Shown here: positions 21,901-34,000 of the stretch, one piece after another
Layout of the letters: the number at the start of each line of letters is the position of its first letter
Numbering within the stretch: the stretch's first letter is position 1
Position numbers and translations under genes: made by a program
Source: Reticulitermes speratus
Lineage: Eukaryota; Arthropoda; Insecta; Blattodea; Rhinotermitidae
NCBI GenBank assembly: GCA_021186555.1
Contig: JAJKFL010000011.1
Coordinates: 35,596,923-35,660,922, forward strand
Length of the DNA stretch: 64,000 nucleotides
Reading direction: 5' to 3'
The notes under the pieces: generated by a model
What the model was told of the DNA's origin: nothing
What the model saw: only the letters and a program-made list of their open reading frames with translations
The model's database searches: none

Positions 21901-24900
21901 GTAAGTACTGAAGGTCTGGCTTTGTGACAGACGATTATATAGGTCGGTCAAAGGAAAACGTTAAAAACGTTTACCACCTATCGTAGGTTCGCTACAGCTT
22001 TGTTTTTTACAGCAGTCCCGCATCTACCATACACAGTACATGCTTCTAATCCATGCTGACGGCTCGTAGCGCCTACAGCTGCATACAGTAAGGTCTCCAT
22101 ACACAGTACATGCTTCTAATCCATGCTGATGGCTCGTAGCGCCTACAGCTGCACACAGTACGGTCTCCATACACAGTACATGCCTCTAATCCATGCTGAT
22201 GGCTCGTAGCGCCTACAGCTGTACACAGTACGGTCTCCATACACAGTACATGCTTCTAATCCACGCTGATGGCTCGTAGCGCCTACAGCTGCACACAGTA
22301 CGGTCTCCATACACAGTACATGCTTCTAATCCATGCTGATGGCTCGTAGCGCCTACAGCTGTACACAGTACGGTCTCCATACACAGTACATGCTTCTAAT
22401 CCATGCTGATGGCTCGTAGCGCCTACAGCTGCATACAGTAAGGTCTCCATACACAGTACATGCTTCTAATCCATGCTGATGGCTCGTAGCGCCTACAGCT
22501 GCATACAGTAAGGTCTCCATACACAGTACATGCTTCTAATCCACGCTGATGGCTCGTAGCGCCTACAGCTGCATACAGTACGGTCTCCATACACAGTACA
22601 TGCTTCTAATCCACGCTGATGGCTCGTAGCGCCTACAGCTGCATACAGTACGGTCTCCATACACAGTACATGCTTCTAATCCACGCTGATGGCTCGTAGC
22701 GCCTACAGCTGTACACAGTACGGTCTCCATACACAGTACATGCTTCTAATCCACGCTGATGGCTCGTAGCGCCTACAGCTGCACACAGTACGGTCTCCAT
22801 ACACAGTACATGCTTCTAATCCACGCTGATGGCTCGTAGCGCCTACAGCTGCACACAGTACGGTCTCCATACACAGTACATGCTTCTAATCCACGCTGAT
22901 GGCTCGTAGCGCTTACAGCTGCACACAGTACGGTCTCCATACACAGTACATGCTTCTAATCCATGCTGATGGCTCGTAGCGCCTACAGCTGTACACAGTA
23001 CGGTCTCCATACACAGTACATGCTTCTAATCCATGCTGATGGCTCGTAGCGCCTACAGCTGTACACAGTACGGTCTCCATACACAGTACATGCTTCTAAT
23101 CCATGCTGATGGCTCGTAGCGCCTACAGCTGTACACAGTACGGTCTCCATACACAGTACATGCTTCTAATCCATGCTGATGGCTCGTAGCGCCTACAGCT
23201 GTACACAGTACGGTCTCCATACACAGTACATGCTTCTAATCCATGCTGATGGCTAGTAGCGCCTACAGCTGCACACAGTACGGTCTCCATACACAGTACA
23301 TGCTTCTAATCCATGCTGATGGCTCGTAGCGCCTACAGCTGCATACAGTACGGTCTCCATACACAGTACATGCTTCTAATCCATGCTGATGGCTAGTAGC
23401 GCCTACAGCTGCACACAGTACGGTCTCCATACACAGTACATGCTTCTAATCCATGCTGATGGCTCGTATCGCCTACAGCTGCATACAGTAAGGTCTCCAT
23501 ACACAGTACATGCTTCTAATCCATGCTGATGGCTCGTAGCGCCTACAGCTGCATACAGTACGGTCTCCATACACAGTACATGCTTCTAATCCACGCTGAT
23601 GGCTCGTAGCGCCTACAGCTGCACACAGTACGGTCTCCATACACAGTACATGCTTCTAATCCACGCTGATGGCTCGTAGCGCTTACAGCTGCACACAGTA
23701 CGGTCTATTTTTTTTCGCATTTTTTAGGGTTTCATTTGGCTTGTGCATCGATCATCTGTGGCTTACCTGACGACTTGATCCCGTATCGCATTACAATGTT
23801 TCAAATATTCCAAAAGGATAATCCTCTAAAGACTCTGTTTTAATAACATTTTGAAAGCAAGCAAAGTTTTTTTTTTGCCGCCGCATTCAGTTTGGTTGTG
23901 GGGCCCACACAACCCCCTATATAATGGAAACGGGGAGCTCTGCAATAACAAAAAATTCTACAATCTTATTTAAGAAGTGTCCTATACAGTGGGTACCGGA
24001 ATAAAGCGACCGGGGCTTGGAGTTGACCACCCACCCCCATCTAGCGCCGAGGTTAAAGAAAGAGTAGAGCTATACCTCTACTCCTCCTCTGGGCCTTCAT
24101 GGCCTGTTCTAGGGAGACCTTTACCTTTTACCTTTACCCAATAAATAACACTCAATTATTACTAGGATGATCAGTGTCTCTCCTTGGGGGAGTTACGGCA
24201 AAAAATGTTATGTGCATTTCATATTTCACCATGCTTGTTACCTGCTCCACCTATCCCATTCTTCGCTTAAGTCTCCTAAAAATACGTAAAGTGGAAATTA
24301 CAAAATTTCTCACCGAGTAATTTTCTCAAGTCCTGGCTCTGTCAGTAAACTCAATAAACAGAAGGAGGCCTACCCCAAATCCTGGTACCTTTGCTGACTA
24401 TCACCATTAACCTGTCACATCACGTTACGTGCCTCAACAAGAGGATGGCCCGGTCAGTTCCTAAAGACAACTTTCACACCACCACCTGCATACATTTGAC
24501 GAATCCCGCGTGATAAACGCTGCGAGCGTGTCGCAACAGCTCGGGTATTAGGCCGGGTTCTCACGGGGCGTGAACTACGCGCGTGAATCACACTGGCGTG
24601 CTCACTCGTGTTGCCTCCACGCTTGGTGGAAAGCGTGAGCTGTTCACACGGACAAAAGGTTTCAGTACAATCGTGACCGTGGACGGGATAGTTGCTGAGG
24701 GCTGTGCCGTAGTGTGCTCTGTGTTTTGTGGAATTTTAGCACATAAAATTGTTCGCGCACTCCACAAAAGACAAGAAAAACGTCGGAGAAAGCGTTGGTG
24801 GGTTAAGGAGTGGGTAACACGGCGCCCAGTTGTGGGAGCATCCAGATTTATTGATACCGAACTTAAACATCGCTATCCAGATGACTTCAAAAATTTACTG

Positions 24901-27900
24901 CGAATGACAGAAATACAGTTTGAATACTTGTTAAGCAGAGTCAGTTCACTTATAACAAAACGTGACACCAATATGAGGAAAGCTATTATATCACGAACGC
25001 CAGTACCACGACTGAAAATCAAACATGGTTTGATCCTGCCACGACAGGATCGTGGACTACTGACGTCACACGCAAGGTCCACGACGCCGCGTTCACACGG
25101 GTAGTGGCCCACGAAAGTGTGATTCACGCGCGTAGTTCACGCCCCGTGAGAACCCGGCCTTATAGTGAGCATGCTACGGGCTGGTCGACCGAGGATTCGG
25201 GGTTCTATTCCCTAAAGGGACAGAGATTTGTCTCGTCTGCATAGCTCTGGGGGACCACCCTGCCTCCTAGCCAATGGAGTGACTCTTTCCCTGGCGGTCA
25301 AGGGAAGAGGGCGTGAAGGTAAATTGTCTCCAACAAATTTGCTTAATTTAAGCACAGGGACTTTACAAAGCATCAGTTATTGCCATTTGGACTTTTCCTA
25401 TCGTCACTGGGTATGCTAACACGACGTTTCGAAGGCAGACTGTTTTCGTCTTCATGTGAACTACAATCTTAAGAATAAATAACAATCTAAAAAGAGCCAA
25501 AAACCTACAAATTCATACGTGAAAGACAAAACAATCCAAACCTCTAAATATAAAAACAATGTCTACAAAACTCAATCTACAAATTGTAATAAAATGGAAC
25601 GAATTGTCTTTTATTGAGAATTAAAATCATAGGAGCTGAACAAGTAACAAAATAAACTGGAAATTTAAAGGAAAAATTTTATTTTGTTGTCTGTTCAGGT
25701 CCTGCGATTTTAATTTTTAATAAACGACAATTAATTTCATTTTATTACAATTTGTAGATTGAGTTTTTGTATACAGTATTTTTATATTTAGAGATTTGGA
25801 TTGTTTTGTCTCACACGTATGAATTTATAGGTTTTTGGCTCTTTTAGATTGTCACTCATTCTTAAAATTGTAGTTCACCTGAAGACGATAGCAGTCTACT
25901 TTCGAAACGTCGTGTTTGTGTAATCAGTGACGATGGAAAAAGTTCAAATACACATCAGTGATATTCCCCATGTTACAGCATTGTACATTCAAACAGGAAC
26001 TTTACTTTTACAAGCTTGAAGCTGTTGGCATCTCATCTAGTGAAGCATGAACGTGTAAGGAAGCTTGATACATTATGACTTCTGTCAATACGACGGATGG
26101 GAAAGTCAAACAGTAACACTTAGACCTTGACCAATGACAGCACCGCAGCTGTGGGCAGTTCGCTGAGTTACCCAGCAGTCAGTTGCAATCACTGCCGACA
26201 GATGGCACTGCTAGTTAACCATGCTAATATCCGTGACTGACCCCACCACAGTATCCGACTTAATTGACTTTCTTGTCATCATGTTTATCTAACAATTTAC
26301 GAACACAAAGCTCAGCTTACATGAAACTCGATGTGATAGTTAACCCATTGTCATATGGCTATTTTCTCTTCTTACCAGTACTAACATGGCAGCACTGCGA
26401 ACGACTGAGGTGGAAGAAACTCTACTGCCATAAGTACCCCGCATTTCTGTAACGGGCTAAGAGAAACACAGACGATTCTGTAAGACGAAAAATAACATGG
26501 CGACGGTGCAATAAATATTTATTTTTAGGTCTGATGACAGCTACTGAACGTCCTGTGGATAAATAAGTGAAATTTATACCTATGTTTATGATAGAGGATG
26601 ACGGTAGTCTGGGATATGATGCCGTGTAGTTTGGTATAACCTATGGGTACCAACTTTTCTGAGAAACTTGCTGTCTCCATCTTCAGGACACTACTGGACC
26701 CTATGCACAGCCAGGTGTATGAATTCACACTTTCATACCCCATTTTTCTTAGATTCATTTCAATAATATCCTTACATTTATTATAATAATATAATAACCA
26801 TGGCTCAACAGCCCTATATGTGCTCGGGCGTCCTCTTGCCTCCTCTTTCCGAGGTTACTAAGTCGTGCGCATTCGTGGCAGTTGGTGACTGGCCAACTGG
26901 CCGCGCTACTGTTCTATCGATCCTGATGTGTCCGCCAGATCCATCTGGCAGGCAGTCAGGAGACTTGGGTGAGAAATGGAGGCTTTTGAATTTAGCTTAC
27001 GAAACATTTCTATTCACCTTACATTTATTCCTGTGCTATTTACCGAACCAAGCCATCATTTACGGCGCCGATATACAGGGCATACACAAATGAATGGTGC
27101 GGTATGAATTGAATAAACCATATAAACCGCACCATTCTTTTGTGTATGCCCTGTATATTATCGAAAAGCGCGTGTCCCCCTGATCCTACAAACGTGGCTT
27201 ATTAATGGTTAATAAGGGCATACTGTAATTTATACAGCGGTTACGAAAAGATGAACTGTAATTTTCGGAGAATAACAATGTATTAACCCAGATAACTTAT
27301 GATAAAGAAAAGCTCCACTGCGGCTTACAGCTTCTTGGTATTCGGAACTCTCTCAATCTTTCAGGGAATCACCCTGTATAAAGGGCATACACAAAAGAAT
27401 GGTGCGGTTTTAATAGTGAACACTATTAAAACCGCACCATTCTTTTGTGTACGCCCTGTATATAGGTCGATCACTGTCACAGCCGATGTAGGTACAAAGT
27501 TGCGCCTGGTCCCATCGGTTTGGTATCAAAAAATCGGGTATTGTTCACTGCTAACACCATCAATCTTCAAACTCCTTTTGTAAGGAAAGTTCTGACCTTC
27601 ACCCAAGCGTTTGGGGGTGTAAAACGCCTCTTATTCTTAGACAATCACCTATCGGCCTATCGATCCCCAAAACTGAGCGGCCAAGACTTCCTGCGACACA
27701 TATCCATTTCGCAACGTCGCAGAAGTAACGGTACTGCCAGATGAAAGCCGACGTTTGGTTGATTCGTGGTTTATTTATAAAAGACCTGAACAAAGGGGAG
27801 GAGCGACAAATAACGTGGAAAGTTAACTATGTGGCGAACTGGAAGCAGAATTTATGGTATTTGCCTGGAAGAACTCAGTAAAGAAACATCCGGTATAATG

Positions 27901-28032
27901 GCTGAGATTCGAACTGGGCACTACCCGAACAGAAGCTAGCAGTTGTGCCAATCTGGTGACAGGTTTAAAGGTGTTATGGTACTAGAGCATGCAAACAGTG
28001 TACAAACGACGGCTCTGAATTAGTTGGCACAT

Positions 28033-28066
<34 letters not shown>

Positions 28067-31000
28067 CCATATAGCACAGTCCTTCTTGAGAAACTAACAG
28101 GTCGTCAGCTAGTCAAGAAACTCCCCGCGTTTTATGGAACCCGAAGGTTCATTACCGCATTCACAACAGCCCGCCGCCCCATCCTGAGCCACATCAATCC
28201 AGTCCATGCCCTCTCATCCCACTTCTTGAAGATCCATTTTAATATTATCCTCCCATCTACGCCTGGGTCTTCCAAGTGGTCTCCTTCCCTCAGGTCTCCC
28301 CATCAAAATCCTGTATGCACCTCTTCCCTCACCCATATGTGCTACATGCCCCGCCCACCTCATTCTTCTTAATTTGATCACCCGAATAATATTTGGTGAT
28401 GAGTACAGATCATAAAGTTCCTCGTTATGTAGTCTTCTCCACTCCCCTGTTACCCCGTCCCTCTTAGGCCCAAATATCCCCCTCAGCACCATATTCTCGA
28501 ACACCCTCAGCCTATGTTCCTCCCTCAGTGTGAGACACCAAGTCTCACACCCATACAAAACAACATGCAAAATTATAGTTCTGTATATCTTAAAGTTGGC
28601 ACATCTGTGGGACCAAATTGTGCCTTCAAACACTAATAACATCGAGCTGTTAGTTTGGAATGTCGGTCCCGAGGACTGAATATACTGCCTTCCGATGAAT
28701 AAAAGGGGATATCTCGGCGGATGCAGACTTTCTATGCGACAAAGCAGCCGTGTTCGGGGACACGATAAAAGGGACACACTGTTCTACACCACACTACGTG
28801 GTATTCTGGCTATTATTATATCTGACATCACAATTTATTTATTTATTTAACTACGTCGTCAGTGGCTTCAAATATAAACTAACAGTTCAAAAGTTCAACG
28901 AACCAACAAATGCACTATATTATCAAGTATTGTTCAATATCCCCTACATATGTTTCGGCTCCAGTTGAACCATCTTCAGGAGGTCAAGTTTACATTCATA
29001 TTACATGCATTAGTTAATCTATAATATAATATATATATATACACCACAATACATAGTCAAGTTACTATCACATTAACAGGCTATGTAGGGCATATCGAAC
29101 AATACTTGATAATACAGTGCATTTGTTGGTTTTTTGAAATTGTAAATTATTTTCAAAACGCACGGTGGATATAATGTGATAAACTAACAGTGCTGAATCT
29201 TTGGATGATCAGTGCATAATGAATTGGAAAGGATATGAAAGGAAGAACCGTGGTGTAATTACAGGCAGTATTAGGGTATTTACTTAGAGGTACTGAGGAA
29301 AACCATAAAAAACTTTGCAGAGTCCTTGTCCGGCCGAGTCTGAAGCAAGGACTTTCTCGATATAAGCGTCACAGCCGGCGCCAACTTGCCCGCACAATAA
29401 ATAAATCACGCACGAAGACCAACTTCACTGTAATTCGGCAACACAAATGTTTATTGTACTTGGCAGGGGGAAAACACTACGAAACTTTGGTGGGGAAACG
29501 CCACTGAAAGACTAAACCAATAAAGGGAGGGTAATATTAAAATGGATATTACAGTTGGTTTTTGTGGGCCGGGATAGCTCAGTCGGTATAGCGACTCGCT
29601 ACGGGCTGGACGGTCCGGGGATCGAATCCCGGTGGGGGCGAGATTTTCAGCACCCGTCCAGACCGGCCCTGGGGCCTACCCAGCCTCCTATACAATGGGT
29701 ACCGGGTCATTCCCGGGGATAAAGCGGCCGGGGCGTGGCGTTGACCACCCACCCTCATCTAGTGCCAGGGATAAAGAAAGAGTAGAGTTATACCTCTACT
29801 CCCCCTCTGGGTCTTCATGGCCTGTTCTAGGTAGAACTTTACCTTTACCTTAAACCTACGCCGCTCTACCTCTCCGGAAAGAGATCCCGGTGCCCATAGA
29901 ATAGGGGTGTGGGTGGACCCCGGAGTCGGTCTGAACGTTTTGAGGACATTATCTTGCTCCTGCTGGGACTCGAACTCTGAATAGTCCAGCTCGTAGCCTA
30001 GTCACTACACTGACTACGCTATCCCGGCCCCGGTAGTACATAAACTAACCACTGTCACCTGCGCTAACCTGCTGCTGCTGTGTTGACACTGTGCTAGGGA
30101 GGTGTGTCGCCGAAGAAGTGCAGCGCTGGACGCGGCCGTCAAGAGGCGTCAACGGACACTGGCGTGCCGCAAAAAAGCTGCTGTCCACCGGCGGGTCTGG
30201 AGGCGGTACCTCAGGAAGCCATTTTGGGACCTCAAGACATGTCTGTTCTCGCACTGTGCAGGTAAGCAGAACACACGTGTCGGCATACTGTCAGCATACT
30301 GCCAACTGCAGGCCACAGTGCCGCTTACAACTGAGGCAACAGCCTGTATAAAATTGTAACACTAACAAGGTCACTCCACTAGCACTTTCTCGTTCGGAAT
30401 TAGGGATTTTAAAACTTCCGATAATGGTGGCCATATTTAAAGCAGGCGATAAAATTATATCTTCCAGAAAACGCGGAGTTTAAAACGCGCAGCCAAGCGG
30501 GGATAACAACGATAAAGTTGTTAGTAACGGTATTATTAAGGCAAAAGTGACCTTGTGCATGGAATGAAGGTATTTGGTACAGGTCCGGGTTCGATCCCAA
30601 AAACACCTGATGGTTTTTTAAATTTGAAAACCAGCGTGCCCGCTATGCGGCGCTTCCATACTGACCGTCACCATGTACAGCGAATCAATATAGTCTTCTC
30701 GGGCGCACAGCCGCGTCAATTCGTTTGAATACAACGTTTCGGGGACTAGCTCCGTCCCCATCCTCAGGCAAAACTCTTGTTCCTATTTATGTCCTCCCCG
30801 TAGAGGTGCTTGATATAAGTTTTAAAACTTTCGCGGCGACATGATTCAATATAGTCTTCTCGGGCGCACAGCCGCGTCAATTCGTTTGAATACGAGTTTT
30901 GTCTGAGGATGGGGACGGAGCTAGTCACCGAAACGTTGTATTCAAACGAATTGACGCGGCTGTGCGCCCGAGAAGACTATATTGAATCATGTCGCCGCGA

Positions 31001-34000
31001 AAGTTTTAAAACTTATATGTACAGCGATGTTTGGAGTTTAGTTGAGATGGACCGCTGGTCGGTACAACACCGTATTGCGGCAGTGAACTGTTTATCAAAA
31101 CAGTCTGTTACAGCTACACAGGGTGGTTTCCAACAGCAGTTTCAGATCTTGCAGTACCAGACTACTTCCTTTGGGGTTACGTCAAAACCAAAGTACACGA
31201 AACACTTCCTGCCAATATTGATGACTTAAAGCAGCGAATTCGTGAGTGTACTCCCTAAGGAAATGTTACAACGTGTTATGACAGCCTTTCCGTCGCGACT
31301 GCAGCAGTGTATTGAACGACATGGTGGTCACCTACAAAGTGTCATATTCAGACAGTAATAATTCAGATGAATTTTCATGGACATGGAATGTACCTGATAG
31401 TCTTAATAAAATTTTTCCACTTTGCTTTAAAAAGTTACTTCAGTTCAAAAAGCGTCAGGTGTTTTTGGCGCACCCTGTACAATCTAAGCAAGTGATGGCG
31501 TCGTTGAATAACAGGTTTCAAAAGGCATATGAGAGACATTGTGTGTGTGTGTAGGGGGGGAGGGAGGCATGCCACCATCTAAGGCTACGTGCGCCTTACA
31601 TGTGTAATTCCACCCACTCTTAACCTCGGCACTCATCAAATCAAATTCAGTAGTTCAGCTTCATGTACATATATACAGGGCATACACAAAAGAATGGTGC
31701 GGTATTCATATAATATACATTGAAACAGCACCATTCTTTTGTGTACGCTCTGTATATATATATGGATGCAGCTGGCAACACCGGGTGTTTGCCAATGCAC
31801 TTCCATTATTTTTAGTACTAACGACTAATGTTAATCTGTGCCATTTAATGTGTTCTGACAGGTTCTAATCTCATCTAAGTTCTTCTGCATAACAAAATAC
31901 AGTCGAACCCGGTTATAACGTCATGAAAGGGACTGAATATTTTGTGTCGTTATAAACGAGTGTCGTTATAACCGAGGAGTATAATGTTATGGTTAACAGT
32001 GAGGAATTAATTGGTACCATAGAATATCTGACGTTATAGACGAGTTGTCGCATAAACTGATGTCGTTATAACCGAGGAGTATAATGTTATGGTTAGCAGT
32101 GAGGAATTAATTGGTAGCACAGAATATCTGACGTTATAGACGAGTTGTCGCATAAACTGATGTCGTTATAACCGGGTTCGACTGTATTTCTATTTATTGT
32201 TCCTCCTCTCTCATTTCCCCTAAAACTTACAAAATTTTTTACTTCGTTTTTCCACTTGCATTTTGATCTGTATAAAACTTGTCTATTTTTTTAAAATTTG
32301 TGACCTCAGCACTAGAAGAGGAAGGTAAGTGCTTAGCTTCATACCCCGGCCGCTTTACCTCAGGGAGATCCCCCCGTACGCATTGAACGGGAGGCTGGGT
32401 GGGCCTTAAGAGCCCATGTGGGCGTTCTACAGAACATAAAGTCCCTTCCCCAAGTCAGAAACCAAAACACGATCCCTCTGTTGTCAATTCGGTAACAATG
32501 CCAATTACCGCACAATTCGAAGTAACACAGTTAAAATAACCAACTTTTTTTTTTCCTATGGCTCGACAGCCCTATATGGGCCTGGGCCTCCTCATTTCGA
32601 GGTTTCATGGTCACACACATCTGAGACACACCACACTCGGTAGGACTTCTCTGGATAAGTGATCAGCCCGTCGCAGAGACCTCTACCTGACAACACATAA
32701 CACTCACAACAGACAGACATCCATGCCCTAGGCGGGATTCGAACCCACGATCCCAGTAAGCGAGCGGCCGAAGACCCACGCCTTAGACCGCGCGGTCACT
32801 GAGATCGGCTAAAATAACCAACCATACCCAACTTAACAACTCATAGTTCAGTCGCAACAGTGGCTTGGTCAAGACGTTCTCACGCGAGGACTGGCCATGC
32901 GGTATTGATCACACAGTCTGCAAGAATCAGTTCATAGGCATACTCTGGCCAAAGCAGTTGAGTTAGTGGTAAGCAGTAAGGCGTGCTACTGGCAACAGAG
33001 TCAGCAAGACGTTACGTCGCACTGACATGTGATTATGCAAAAATGAGCGCTTGACAGCTTGTGTATTGTGGCACTGTCGTTACATTTTCAGTAAGTAGAC
33101 AGTTTGTGTATTGTGGCACTGTCTTGACATCTACAGTAAGTAGACAGTTTGTGTACTGTGGAACTGTCTTGACATCTTCAGTAAGTAGACAGTTTGTGTA
33201 CTGTGGAACTGTCTTGACATCTTCAGTAAGTAGACAGTTTGTGTATTGTGGCACTGTCTTGACATCTACAGTAAGTAGACAGTTTGTGTACTGTGGAACT
33301 GTCTTGACATCTTCAGTAAGTAGACAGTTTGTGTACTGTGGAACTGTCTTGACATCTTCAGTAAGTAGACAGTTTGTGTACTGTGGAACTGTCTTGACAT
33401 CTTCAGTAAGTAGACAGTTTGTGTACTGTGGAACTGTCTTGACATCTTCAGTAAGTAGACAGTTTGTGTACTGTGGAACTGTCTTGACATCTTCAGTAAG
33501 TAGACAGTTTGTGCACTGTGGAACTGTCTTGACATCTTCAGTAAGTAGAGAGTTTGTGCACTGTGGAACTGTGTTGACATCTTCAGTAAGTAGACAGTTT
33601 GTGTACTGTGGCACTGTCTTGACATCTTCAGTAAATAGACAGTTTGTGCACTGTGGAACTGTCTTGAGATCTTCAGTAAGTAGGCAGTTTGTGTATTGTG
33701 GCACTGTCTTGACATCTTCAGTAAGTAGACAGTTTGTGTATTGTGGCACTGTCTTGACATCTTCAGTAAGTAGACAGTTTGTGTATTGTGGCACTGTCTT
33801 GACATCTTCAGTAAGTAGACAGTTTGTGTACTGTGGAACTGTCTTTACATCTTCAGTAAGTAGACAGTTTGTGTATTGTGGCACTGTCTTGACATCTTCA
33901 GTAAGTAGACAGTTTGTGTATTGTGGCACTGTCTTGACATCTTCAGTAAGTAGACAGTTTGTGTATTGTGGCACTGTCTTGACATCTTCAGTAAGTAGAC

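Noticed and set aside
22027..23706. CRISPR array
   Set aside because: Direct repeats are contiguous without unique spacers, there are no cas genes and the context is eukaryotic.
28031..28062. Telomeric repeat tract
   Set aside because: The unit is TTAG, not the insect telomeric TTAGG, and it always lies at the 3' end of the LINE.
28214..28777. Protein-coding gene of 187 codons
   Set aside because: It is the C-terminal tail of a LINE reverse transcriptase, 5'-truncated, joined to unrelated repeat sequence at its start.
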